64,000 nucleotides of DNA, from contig NZ_MUNP01000036.1 in NCBI RefSeq assembly GCF_002001105.1, forward strand, positions 1-64,000. Reading direction: 5' to 3'. This DNA comes from Rhodanobacter sp. C06. Its GTDB lineage: Bacteria; Pseudomonadota; Gammaproteobacteria; Xanthomonadales; Rhodanobacteraceae. Made by a program: the position numbers and the translations under genes. Below are positions 39,671 to 47,809 of the stretch, in pieces (positions within the stretch are counted from its first letter, which is position 1; each line of letters begins with the position of its first letter). The notes beneath the pieces were generated by a model. It had not been told where the DNA came from, did no database searches, and worked only from the letters and a program-made list of their open reading frames with translations.

Positions 39671-41211
39671 GCCGCCCCCTTGAGCTTGAACACCAACATC
39701 GTGAGGTAGGACAGCGCCACCGCCGCCAGGATCAGCACCAGCGCCAGGTTGCGCAGTCGCGCGCGCCGCCGGTCCTGTGGCGTGGCGTAGTAGGGCACGC
39801 TGACCAGTACGGGCAGGCCGGTGAGGCGTTCCAGCTGCTCGGCCGAGCGCACGCGCGGATCGAAGCGGGCGATGCCGAACAGCAGGCCGAACGGCAGCGC
39901 CAGGCCCAGCGCGAAACCGGCCACGGCGAAGTGCATGAAACGCAGACCGGTGGGGATCAGCGGCATCATCGCCGGATTCTGCACGGCGAAGGTCAGGCCC
40001 TGCTGGGTGGCGTCCAGGTCCATCGACACGCGTGCGTTCTCGCGGCGCTTCAGCAGGTCCTGGTAGACGTCGCGGTTGACGTCGTAGTCGCGGGTCAGCT
40101 CGGCGGTGGCGTTCTCCGAGCCGGCGATGCGCTTGCTGCGGTCGAGCTCGGACTGCAGCATCGCCTGGCTGGCGTTCATCCGCGCGGTGGTCGCGGCGAT
40201 CTGGCCGCGCAGATCGGTCAGCTGGCTCCTGATCTGCTGGTACAGCGGATTGAACTGCGCATTGCCGCCCAGCGACGCCGGCTTGCCGTTCGGGCTCTGC
40301 CGGCGCTGCTCGGCCTGCGCCAGCTGCTGCTGCAGATCCTGCATCTGATGGCGCACGCGCACCACGTCGGGATAGTCGTCGGTGTAGGTGAGCAGCAGCT
40401 TGTCCAGCTGCGCCTGCAGGTCGGCCAGCTGGGCCTGGTACAGGCCTGCCGTGGTCTGCACCGCGGAGACTTCCGACTCGCCGGACAGCTGCGCCGCCAG
40501 CGAGGTTTCCTGCGAGCGCTTCTCCATCAGGTCCATGCGCGCGTTTTCGACCTGGGCACGCAGATCGTTGATGCGCGCGGCAGTGGCGGCCTCGCTGCCC
40601 GTGCGCGCATCGACATTGCTCTCGCGATACGCCTTGAGCTTGTCCTCGGCGCCGGTGAGCTTGCGCTTGTAGGCCTCGACCTGGCCATTGATGAAGTCGA
40701 ACGCGTCGCGGCTCTCACGCTGCTTGGAGGCCAGGCTCTCGCTGATGAACAGCTGGCCGAACAGGCGCGTGACCTTGTAGGTGCGGGCGGGATCGGAATC
40801 GAAGTAGCTGATGGTCAGCAGGTTGTCGCGCGAGAACTTCACCGTGGTGCGCGACTTGATGCCGTTGGTGATGCGGTCCAGCTCGACCGGGCTGGGATGG
40901 TCGGCCAGCCAGCCGCCTTGGGCGAGCACCTGGTCCAGCACCTTGTGGCTGAGGATCACCGCGCGCGCGATGTCGGCGCGGTTGGCGGTGCCGGTGGGCG
41001 TGGCGGCGCCCTTCATCAACGGCGCGATGATGTTGCTTTCCTGCACCAGGATGGTGGTGGAGGCCTCGTACTTCTTCGGCCACAGCGCGCCGATGACCAG
41101 TGCCGCCAGCATGACCGCGGCGAAGACCAGCCCCAGCGCAACGCGCCGGCGGCGGCCTTCCTCCAGCAACACGGGCAGCAGGGTCTGCAGTGAAATCGGT
41201 TGTTCGTTCAT
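39667..41211 (-). CDS. Wzz/GumC-like polysaccharide chain-length protein, XrtA type
   Basis: A 514-residue inner-membrane co-polymerase. Membrane segments lie at about 24-44 and 425-450 with a further hydrophobic stretch near 490-508. Between them is a long periplasmic part with extended coiled coils (about 170-370, rich in Gln/Ala/Leu heptads), as in Wzc/GumC proteins. The N-terminal YEASTTILVQ and the late NPAMMPLIPTG followed by a membrane segment are the Wzz landmarks. Length and wording fit TIGR03007 of XrtA loci. It sets polymer length together with the Wzy-like protein and the overlapping CpsD-like gene. ATG 41211 is used. Confidence 0.88.
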   Translation of the reverse strand: MNEQPISLQTLLPVLLEEGRRRRVALGLVFAAVMLAALVIGALWPKKYEASTTILVQESNIIAPLMKGAATPTGTANRADIARAVILSHKVLDQVLAQGGWLADHPSPVELDRITNGIKSRTTVKFSRDNLLTISYFDSDPARTYKVTRLFGQLFISESLASKQRESRDAFDFINGQVEAYKRKLTGAEDKLKAYRESNVDARTGSEAATAARINDLRAQVENARMDLMEKRSQETSLAAQLSGESEVSAVQTTAGLYQAQLADLQAQLDKLLLTYTDDYPDVVRVRHQMQDLQQQLAQAEQRRQSPNGKPASLGGNAQFNPLYQQIRSQLTDLRGQIAATTARMNASQAMLQSELDRSKRIAGSENATAELTRDYDVNRDVYQDLLKRRENARVSMDLDATQQGLTFAVQNPAMMPLIPTGLRFMHFAVAGFALGLALPFGLLFGIARFDPRVRSAEQLERLTGLPVLVSVPYYATPQDRRRARLRNLALVLILAAVALSYLTMLVFKLKGAA

Positions 41212-41252
41212 GGCGTTCGCCTCTCCTCCCTGAGCCCCCTCGGACGTCTGCT

Positions 41253-41876
41253 TCAGAAGCTGCGCTGCGGCACCGTGATCACGTCGCCGGGCTGCAACGG
41301 GTAGTTGGTGGCCAGGTCGCCGTCGTTGAGGATCTTGCCCAGGCGCACAGCATAGGCCTGGTTGTCCCCCTGACCAGCGTGGCGATAGAGCTCGGTGCGG
41401 TCCGGCGAGGCGAACTCGGTGACGCCGCCGGCGGCCAACACCACGTCGAGCACGGTCATGCCCGGGCGGTAAGGCAGCGAGACGGGCGTGCGCACGGCGC
41501 CGGTGACGCGCACGCGGGCCAGGTATTCATGGCTGCGCAGCTGCGTCAGGATCACCGCGACCTGAGGGTCGCGCACGTAGGCCTTGAGCTTGTCGCGGAT
41601 GACCGCGGCCACTTCCTCCGGTGTCTGCCCGCCGGCCTGCACGTCGCCGATCAGCGGCACGGTGATCTTGCCGTCCGGGCGCACCGGCACCGACACGCTG
41701 AGGTCGGGGTTGTGCCATACGGACACCTGCAGCTGGTCGTCCACGCCGATGCGATAGTTGCTGACCGCCATGGCGTCGGCGTTGGCTTTCGGTGGCTGGG
41801 TCGACGGCGTCACTGCAGCGCAGCCACCTACTACAAGAGCGAGCAGCAAAACAACGAGCACGGTAAGGTGCTTCAT
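41253..41876 (-). CDS. Wza-like polysaccharide export lipoprotein
   Basis: A 207-residue outer-membrane lipoprotein with signal peptide and lipobox VVGGC (Cys near residue 18). The Poly_export domain YRIGVDDQLQVSVW...VPLIGDVQAGGQT is followed by one SLBB domain (RVTGAVRTPVSLPYRPGMTVLDVVLAAGG) and QPGDVITVP at the end. It forms the periplasmic/outer-membrane part of the EPS export channel. The second ATG (41876) is preferred because AGGGGG lies 6 bases upstream; the first (41882) would abut it. It is the first gene of the minus-strand wza-wzz-cpsD-OMP-hydrolase unit, with a candidate promoter just upstream. Confidence 0.9.
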   Translation of the reverse strand: MKHLTVLVVLLLALVVGGCAAVTPSTQPPKANADAMAVSNYRIGVDDQLQVSVWHNPDLSVSVPVRPDGKITVPLIGDVQAGGQTPEEVAAVIRDKLKAYVRDPQVAVILTQLRSHEYLARVRVTGAVRTPVSLPYRPGMTVLDVVLAAGGVTEFASPDRTELYRHAGQGDNQAYAVRLGKILNDGDLATNYPLQPGDVITVPQRSF

Positions 41877-41908
41877 GGTCATCCCCCTGAATCTGTGACC
41901 TTGACGTT

Positions 41909-41936
41909 AGCATATTGTGAACCGGCAAGGCGTAAA
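41909..41936 (-). promoter_or_regulatory. Putative promoter of the wza-like operon
   Basis: On the minus strand, TTTACG (41931-41936) and TATGCT (41909-41914) are 16 bp apart and lie about 30-60 bp before the lipoprotein start. TGTGA occurs twice on the plus strand at 41894 and 41916, a direct repeat 22 bp apart that might bind a regulator. Confidence 0.4.
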
Positions 41937-41954
41937 TCGGTGTGAAACCGCTTG

Positions 41955-41977
41955 GCGCCGACAACCTCCGTCGGCGC
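41955..41977 (-). terminator. Hairpin between GNAT gene and wza-like operon
   Basis: A perfect 8-bp stem (GCGCCGAC / GTCGGCGC) with a 7-base loop lies between the end of the sugar-locus genes and the EPS promoter. There is no T-run, so it may be a transcription barrier or an RNA-stabilising end rather than a standard terminator. Confidence 0.35.
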
Positions 41978-42095
41978 AGGCCGACAGCCCGCCACGACCA
42001 AGACGGCTGGCGCGGCCGGAAAGACCGGGCGCAAGGACGACAGGGCCGAACGACGGGATTCCGTCCGACAGTCGCTGCGTCAGTTGGACCCGGAC

Positions 42096-42779
42096 TCAGC
42101 CGGGTATCGCATCCAGCACGGCCACGTTCACCTCGCAGCGCAACCGGAAGCCCAGCGATTCGTACAGACGGATCGCCGCCGCGTTGGTTTTCCACGCATG
42201 CAGGAAGGCCCAGTCGCCGCGTGCGGCAATGCCGGCGGCGACGTGCCGGGACAGGCGCCGGGCCAGCCCGCGCCCCCGGAAGTCCGGATGCGTGCATACG
42301 CCGCTGAGCTCGGTGCAGCCCGGGAAACGGAAGCGCTCGCCGGCCATCGCGGCGAGTCGCCCGTCGATGCGGATGCCGACGAAACGGCCCATGCGATGGG
42401 TCTCGCGCAGGAACGGTCCCGGCTCGGTGAGCGTGGCCAGCGCCAGCATCTCCTCCGCGTCCGCATCGCCCAGCGGAACCGGTTCGTCCGGCCCGGCTTC
42501 CGGCGTGATGCGTCCGGTGGCGACCATCTGCACGCCCTTGGCGAGCTTGCTCGCCACCAGTCCGGACGGAATGCAAATCTCCGGCACCTGCAACACGAAC
42601 ACCGGCTGCGCGGGCTGCACCATCCGGGCCAGCGCCGCGAGCGCAGCATCGCCGTCGTCACGCGCGGAGGCGAAGCGGTTGATCTCCGGGCGGTAGCGTT
42701 TCGCCAGCGCATCGCCCAGCGCGAGATCCGCGTGCAGGCTGGTCAGGCTGGACCAGACGGGGCGATCAAGCGGTTCCAC
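42096..42779 (-). CDS. GNAT-family N-acetyltransferase
   Basis: A 227-residue soluble protein with the acetyl-CoA site in its C-terminal half: GVCTHPDFRGRGLARRLSRHV is the V-x-x-x-x-RGxG/A loop, followed by LHAWKTNAAAIRLYESLGF, the typical final helix and strand of FR47-like GNATs. The N-terminal 100 residues are less conserved and may hold the substrate domain. GTG start 9 bp after the GH39 stop, so it is probably the last gene of the GH1-GH39-GNAT unit. Substrate unknown. Confidence 0.8.
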   Translation of the reverse strand: MEPLDRPVWSSLTSLHADLALGDALAKRYRPEINRFASARDDGDAALAALARMVQPAQPVFVLQVPEICIPSGLVASKLAKGVQMVATGRITPEAGPDEPVPLGDADAEEMLALATLTEPGPFLRETHRMGRFVGIRIDGRLAAMAGERFRFPGCTELSGVCTHPDFRGRGLARRLSRHVAAGIAARGDWAFLHAWKTNAAAIRLYESLGFRLRCEVNVAVLDAIPG

Positions 42780-42788
42780 TGCGCGCGC

Positions 42789-44387
42789 TCAATGCACCTC
42801 GACCACCACCAGCCCCTGCGGCGGGATGTCGAGGCCGAGCTTGCCGTCATGCAGCGCAACCGACTCGGGCGCCGCCATCCGGCCGGCCGCACGCAGCTGC
42901 CGGATCTGCTCGCGCGAGGGAAAGGCCGGGCGGCCCATCTTGTCGAACGTGGCGATCACGTTGCCGTGCGCCTCGTCCAGCCGCCACACCTGCGCCTTGG
43001 CGTTCGCCGGCAGCGACGACAGGTCGAGCTCGAAGTGCTTCACCTCGCCCTTCGGCTGGCCCACCGTGTAGCTGGCGGTATCGCCCACCGGCGGCGCGTA
43101 GTTCCACAGCGCCAGCACCAGCGTGCCGTCGGCACGGCGGGTGGCGAGCGCGGAGTCGGAGTCCACCGGCAACCGCACGTCGCCCAGCTTGTGCAGCATC
43201 GCGAAGGCGTTGAAGGACGGTTTGGGGATGTTGTCCTCGGCAACCAGGCCGAAGCCGCCGTAGAACGGCGTGCGCACCACGCCCTGCTCCTCGAACACGT
43301 CGGAGAACGACCAGTAGCTCATCGCCTCCACCTTGCCGGCGCAGGCGCGGATGGTGTTCGCCAGCCACGGGCCCATGTACACCGTGTCGGTGACGTTGGG
43401 CAGGTTGGCGTAGGACGCGTTGAACTCGCTCATGATGAACGGCAGCTTCGGATAGGCCGAGGCCAGCACTTCCTTGTGCACCTTGTCCACCGCGCGGCAC
43501 ACCATGTCCTTGCGCGCGATGTTCTCGCTGGTGTGGAACACGTTGTCCGCGGTGTCGTCGCCGTAGACGTGGGTGCTGACGAAGTCCACCGGCACGTTCG
43601 CCTCGTGCACGTGCTTGAGGAAATCGGCGACCTCCGCCGCCTGCGCCGTGGCCGGCCCGCCCACGCGCAGGCGCGGACTCACGGACTTCAGCGCACGCGC
43701 GGTGTGGTCGTACAGCGTGTAGTACGTGGCCATCTTGGGATTGCCGGCCCAGAAGCCGATGTTCGGCTCGTTCCACACCTCGAAGTACCACTTCGACACC
43801 TCGGCGATGCCGTAGCGCGCGATCAGGTGCTGCGCGAAGGCGCGGATCATGCCGTCCCACAGCGCGTAGTCCTTCGGCGGCGCGACGTTGGGGTGGTACC
43901 AGAAATCCTGCAGCGCCTTCGGATCGGAACTCAGGTCCTTCGGCATGAAGCCCAGCTCCACGAACGGGCGCACGCCGCGCGCCAGCAGGCCGTCGTAGAT
44001 CTGGTCCACGTAGGAGAAGTTGTAGACCGGCTGATCGCTCGCCGCGGACTTGTCGGCAGCGTTGTAGAACACCTTGTCGGCCTTGCCCAGCTGGAACAGG
44101 CCCACGTCGTCGTCGAGGATGCCGTGGAAGCGCACGTAGCCGAAACCGGTCGCCTGCTTCACCTCCACGAGATCCTTGCGGTAGTCGTCGCGCAACGCCA
44201 GCGATGCGCGGCCGGAGCCGAACATCTCTTCCCAGAAGTGCGGGAACGGGGTGCCCGGCGCCTCCGCGTCGACATGGACACGTACGCCGTCGCCCGCGGC
44301 GGGCGCCGCCTGCGCCGCACCCAGCGCGAACAGGCACGCGGCCAGCAGGCCCAGCGCGACCCGCCACGGCATCGGTTTCGTCTTCAT
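42789..44387 (-). CDS. GH39 glycoside hydrolase (beta-xylosidase-like), secreted
   Basis: A 532-residue protein with a signal peptide (hydrophobic 8-24, cleavage after AQA). The TIM barrel shows PFPHFWEEMFGSGRA and VRFHGILDDDVG, both GH39 hallmarks, the acid/base Glu in FEVWNEPNIGFW and the nucleophile Glu in FIMSEFNASY. A beta-sandwich with LVLALWNYAP follows the barrel. GH39 retains configuration and acts on beta-xylosides and some related sugars; the biofilm enzyme PslG is also GH39, so action on the nearby EPS cannot be excluded. ATG 44387 has GGAG about 9 bases upstream. It lies 34 bp after the GH1 gene. Confidence 0.87.
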   Translation of the reverse strand: MKTKPMPWRVALGLLAACLFALGAAQAAPAAGDGVRVHVDAEAPGTPFPHFWEEMFGSGRASLALRDDYRKDLVEVKQATGFGYVRFHGILDDDVGLFQLGKADKVFYNAADKSAASDQPVYNFSYVDQIYDGLLARGVRPFVELGFMPKDLSSDPKALQDFWYHPNVAPPKDYALWDGMIRAFAQHLIARYGIAEVSKWYFEVWNEPNIGFWAGNPKMATYYTLYDHTARALKSVSPRLRVGGPATAQAAEVADFLKHVHEANVPVDFVSTHVYGDDTADNVFHTSENIARKDMVCRAVDKVHKEVLASAYPKLPFIMSEFNASYANLPNVTDTVYMGPWLANTIRACAGKVEAMSYWSFSDVFEEQGVVRTPFYGGFGLVAEDNIPKPSFNAFAMLHKLGDVRLPVDSDSALATRRADGTLVLALWNYAPPVGDTASYTVGQPKGEVKHFELDLSSLPANAKAQVWRLDEAHGNVIATFDKMGRPAFPSREQIRQLRAAGRMAAPESVALHDGKLGLDIPPQGLVVVEVH

Positions 44388-44421
44388 CGGCTCGTCTCCT
44401 TCGTGCATGTCGTTCGACGAT

Positions 44422-45777
44422 TCATGCCTCGCCCAGCGCCTCGCCGTGGCTCGCGATCACGCGCGCGTAGAGTTTCGCACTGGCCTTGGGCGTGCGCCGC
44501 TGCGTGGCGAAGTCGACGTGGTACAGCCCGAAGCGCTTGGCGTAGCCCAGCGACCATTCCAGGTTGTCCAGCAGCGACCACGCGTAATAGCCGCGCAGGT
44601 CGACGCCAGCCTCGATCGCGCGATGCGCAGCCTCGAGGTGCCGCCGCAGGTAGTCCGTGCGCAGCGGGTCGTCCAGCACCTCGCCCTCGACCACCGGCGG
44701 GTCGTAGAAGGCGGCGCCGTTCTCGGTGATGTAGAGCGGGATGTCGCCGTAGCGCCGACGGAAACCGGTCAGCATGTCGACGAGGCCTTGTTCGTACACT
44801 TCCCAGCCGGTCTCGGTATGGGTGCGATGGGGCTGGTGCACCGGCGCGGCGCGCAGCGGCAGCGCATCCGTGTCGTGCCGCACCACCGCGCGCGTGTAGT
44901 AGTTGAGCCCGACAAAGTCGACCGGCTGTCGCGTGAGCCGGAAATCGTCCGCGGGGAAATCCGGCCATGCCTCGCCGTACACCTCGCGCAGTTCGGGCGG
45001 ATAGCTGCCGAGCAGCGCCGGATCGGCGAACTGCAGGTTCATGTAGGCGTCCGCGCGACGCGTCGCGGCGAGATCGTCCGCGCTGTCGGAAGCCGGGTAC
45101 TTGGGCTCGATGTTGAATACCACGCCGATCGCGTGCCGGCCGTGCGCACGATAGGCCTGGATGCCCGCGCCGCTGGCGCGCATCAGGTTGTGCGCGGCGA
45201 TCGGCGCCTCGTAAAGGTTGCGGTGGCCCGGCGCCAGCGCGCCGCGCAGGTAACCGCCATCGACCACCACCCACGGCTCGTTGAGCGTGGTCCACTGCGG
45301 CACGCGGTCGTCCAGCGCCGAGAACATGATCGCGGCGTATTCGGCGAACCAGTGCGCGCTGTCGCGGTTTAGCCAGCCGCCGCGGTCGTCCAGCGCGGCC
45401 GGCAGGTCCCAGTGGAACAGCGTGACGTTCGGCGCGATGCCGTTTTCCAGCAGCTCGTCGACCAGCCGCGAGTAGAAGTCCAAACCCTGCGCGTTGACCC
45501 GTCCGGTGCCCTGGGGCAGCACGCGCGCCCAGTTCACGCTGAAGCGGTAGCTCTGCAGGCCCAGCGCGCGCATCAGCCGCACGTCGTCCCGGTAGCGGCG
45601 GTAGTGGTCGCAGGCCACGTCGCCGTGGTCGCCGTTCGCCATCATCCCCGGCGTGTGCGCGAAGCGCTGCCAGATGCTGGGGCCGGCGCCGTCCGCCAGC
45701 GGCGACCCCTCGATCTGGTAGGCGGAGGTGGCCGCGCCCCACAGGAAGCCGTCCGGAAAGCGGAAACGCGGGTTCAT
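44422..45777 (-). CDS. GH1 beta-glucosidase, cytoplasmic
   Basis: A 451-residue protein of normal GH1 length with no signal peptide. It opens FPDGFLWGAATSAYQIEGS, carries the acid/base Glu in TTLNEPWV and the nucleophile Glu in YITENGAA, and ends with the aglycone-site block YYAWSLLDNLEWSLGY. It releases glucose from beta-glucosides or beta-glucooligosaccharides brought in by the nearby transporter. Expression is probably controlled by the perfect LacI-type palindrome 37 bp upstream of the ATG. First gene of the minus-strand GH1-GH39-GNAT unit. Confidence 0.93.
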   Translation of the reverse strand: MNPRFRFPDGFLWGAATSAYQIEGSPLADGAGPSIWQRFAHTPGMMANGDHGDVACDHYRRYRDDVRLMRALGLQSYRFSVNWARVLPQGTGRVNAQGLDFYSRLVDELLENGIAPNVTLFHWDLPAALDDRGGWLNRDSAHWFAEYAAIMFSALDDRVPQWTTLNEPWVVVDGGYLRGALAPGHRNLYEAPIAAHNLMRASGAGIQAYRAHGRHAIGVVFNIEPKYPASDSADDLAATRRADAYMNLQFADPALLGSYPPELREVYGEAWPDFPADDFRLTRQPVDFVGLNYYTRAVVRHDTDALPLRAAPVHQPHRTHTETGWEVYEQGLVDMLTGFRRRYGDIPLYITENGAAFYDPPVVEGEVLDDPLRTDYLRRHLEAAHRAIEAGVDLRGYYAWSLLDNLEWSLGYAKRFGLYHVDFATQRRTPKASAKLYARVIASHGEALGEA

Positions 45778-45810
45778 GGGTTCGCGGACTCTCGAATGCC
45801 GCACTGCGGC

Positions 45811-45838
45811 TTGATGTAATCGATTACATTCCGAGAAT
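45811..45838 (+). promoter_or_regulatory. LacI-type operator inside a promoter of the divergent GH1/ATPase region
   Basis: ATGTAATCGATTACAT at 45814-45829 is a perfect 16-bp palindrome with the central CG of LacI-family operators. It lies in the 146-bp gap between the divergent GH1 and ABC-ATPase genes. On the plus strand TTGATG (45811-45816) and GAGAAT (45833-45838), 16 bp apart, flank it like -35 and -10, so a bound repressor would block the promoter. Confidence 0.7.
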
Positions 45839-45923
45839 AGCCGAACGCCGTCGCGGGATGCACGCACTTTTCCGCGACGACGACCACCGTGCCGCGACCA
45901 CCACCAGAGAGCACGCAACGCCG

Positions 45924-47018
45924 ATGGCCATCGTCAGTCTCGACCACGTGCGCAAGGTCTATCCCAACGGGCATGCCGCCGTCGCCGGCGCCAGCTTTGA
46001 TGTCGGCGATGGCGAACTGCTGGTGCTGGTCGGCCCCTCCGGCTGCGGCAAGACCACCTTGCTGCGCATGATCGCGGGGCTGGAAAGCATCGACGCCGGC
46101 ACGCTGCGCATCGGCGGGCGCGTGGTGAACGAAGTGCCGCCCAAGGATCGCGACATCGCGATGGTGTTCCAGAACTACGCGCTCTACCCGCACATGACGG
46201 TGGCCGAGAACCTGGGCTTCGGCCTGCGCCTGCGCGGCACGCCGCGCGCGGAAATCGCGCAGCGCGTGGCCGAGGTGGCGCGCCTGCTGGAACTGGAGCA
46301 ACGGCTGGATGCCCGCCCCGCCGCGTTGTCCGGCGGTCAACGCCAGCGCGTGGCGCTGGGCCGCGCAATGGTGCGCCAGCCCGCGGTGTTCCTGCTCGAC
46401 GAGCCGCTGTCCAACCTCGACGCGCGCCTGCGCCTGGCGATGCGCGTGGAGATCGCGCGGCTGCACCGCCGCTTCGGCACCACCACGGTCTACGTCACCC
46501 ACGACCAGATCGAGGCGATGACGCTGGGCCAGCGCATCGTGGTGTTCGACCGCGGCGTGATCCAGCAGGTCGACACGCCGATGCACCTGTACGATCGCCC
46601 CGCCAACCTGTTCGTCGCCGGCTTCCTCGGCAGCCCTGCGATGAACCTGCTGCGTGGCACGCTGCACATGGACGACGGCCTCGCCCTGGCCACCGCGGGC
46701 GGCACGATACGGCTCGGCACGCCGCCGCAGATGGATGCGCTCGCCGACTGGCGCGATCGCGAGGTGGTGCTCGGGTTGCGCCCGGAAGACTTGCATCCGC
46801 TCGCGGCCGGCGATCCGGCGATCGCACTGGAGGCGCGGCTGGAGGTGCTGGAGCCGGTGGGCAACGAGGTCATCCTCAACCTGAGGCACGGAGATTCTGC
46901 GCTGGTCGCGCGCGCACCACCGGGCATTGCGTGCACCGTCGGTGAAACGGTGCGATTGGGTGTCGCCGCGCAGCGGCTGCATTTCTTCGATCCGCGCGAT
47001 GGAGCGCGTATCGGCTGA
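45924..47018 (+). CDS. MalK/UgpC-type sugar ABC transporter ATPase
   Basis: A 364-residue protein. Walker A GPSGCGKTT near residue 37, Q-loop in VFQNYALYPHMT, signature LSGGQRQRVALGRA, Walker B FLLDEPLSNLDARLR and switch His in VTHDQ are all intact; the C-terminal 120 residues form the TOBE-type regulatory domain found in carbohydrate importers (CUT1). It should energise the two permeases encoded on the other strand beyond the intergenic element. The start at 45924 gives the usual MAIVSLDHV opening; an upstream ATG at 45858 would add 22 residues without homology. Controlled by the shared LacI operator. Confidence 0.9.
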   Translation: MAIVSLDHVRKVYPNGHAAVAGASFDVGDGELLVLVGPSGCGKTTLLRMIAGLESIDAGTLRIGGRVVNEVPPKDRDIAMVFQNYALYPHMTVAENLGFGLRLRGTPRAEIAQRVAEVARLLELEQRLDARPAALSGGQRQRVALGRAMVRQPAVFLLDEPLSNLDARLRLAMRVEIARLHRRFGTTTVYVTHDQIEAMTLGQRIVVFDRGVIQQVDTPMHLYDRPANLFVAGFLGSPAMNLLRGTLHMDDGLALATAGGTIRLGTPPQMDALADWRDREVVLGLRPEDLHPLAAGDPAIALEARLEVLEPVGNEVILNLRHGDSALVARAPPGIACTVGETVRLGVAAQRLHFFDPRDGARIG

Positions 47019-47083
47019 GACGCGGCTACCTATTGGCGCGTGCTTGCAGTGGGCGTTTCTTGTTTTGCGAAACCGCAAAAGAC

Positions 47084-47667
47084 AAAGCGGTTTCGAGCGC
47101 CTGCCGGCGCCCGAGTCACTTTTCTCTGCGTGGCCAGAGAAAAGTAACCAAAAGAGAGGCCACCCCGATGGCGCGCCCTCTGGGCATCCTGCCCTGCGGG
47201 TGCGCGGGCGGGTTACGGGGTTTTTCGACGGCACCTCCGTGTGCCGGCGAAAAACTGGCCGGCCTCCTGCCGGCCATCCTGCGGACTTTCCTTCACCCAC
47301 CCGCCGCGCCATAGGGGCCCCGGGTAGAGCAGCGCGCTCCCGGCGCGCACTTTCAGAAAAGCCGAAATGCCGCGAACTCGCGGCGCTCTTGCTTCTGGCG
47401 CGCACGATGCGCACCCGCTTTTCCGGGGTCCCCTCGGCGACGGTGAGGCGTGGACGATCAGGCCGCGCAGCGGGCGAGCCCACGGATGGGCTCGCCTTTT
47501 CGCGCGGGCAGGAGCCCGCTCGAAAAGACCGGCCACGGCTCACGGACTTTCCGTCCATGGATGGACGGAAAGCGTCGCCGCGGGGTGCCGTTTCTCTTTG
47601 GCTACTTTCTCTTTTGGCATGCAAAGAGAAAGTAGCTCGGGCGCCAACAGGCGCACGAAACCGCTTT
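47084..47667. repeat. Intergenic element with ~75-bp imperfect terminal inverted repeats
   Basis: The 791-bp gap between the ATPase gene and the permease gene holds no convincing gene. Its left part (47084-47157, starting AAAGCGGTTTCGAGCGCC) is about 80 % identical to the reverse complement of 47591-47667. Each end also contains nested short hairpins (CTTTTCTCTG...CAGAGAAAAG). Inside, CTTTCCGTCCAT / ATGGACGGAAAG (47547-47572) is a further 12-bp-armed palindrome. No transposase reading frame is present, so this is a MITE-like or structured intergenic repeat. Similar GC-rich elements with AGAGAAAAGTAACCAAA ends occur in Xanthomonadales intergenic DNA (from memory, not searched). Confidence 0.65.
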
Positions 47668-47710
47668 GAAACTTGCGAACAAGCAGAAGCCAAAGCCCCC
47701 CTCACCCCAA

Positions 47711-47747
47711 CCCTCTCCCCCAACAATGAAGCTGTTGGGGGAGAGGG
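47711..47747. terminator. Strong hairpin of the CCCTCTCCCC repeat type
   Basis: A perfect 15-bp stem (arms 47711-47725 and 47733-47747) with the loop ATGAAGC lies 62 bp past the end of the permease operon. It begins with the CTCACCCCAACCCTCTCCCC wording that recurs elsewhere in the window. It probably serves as a bidirectional transcript end. Confidence 0.6.
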
Positions 47748-47809
47748 AAAGCTGTGGGACCTCGCCAGCGGGCGAGAGAGGGTTTGCAGCCCGCGCCGCA
47801 TGCCGGAAC

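Noticed and set aside
41952-44729. 925-codon plus-strand frame across the GNAT, GH39 and GH1 genes
   Set aside because: His/Arg/Val-rich shadow; the minus-strand genes have intact catalytic motifs.
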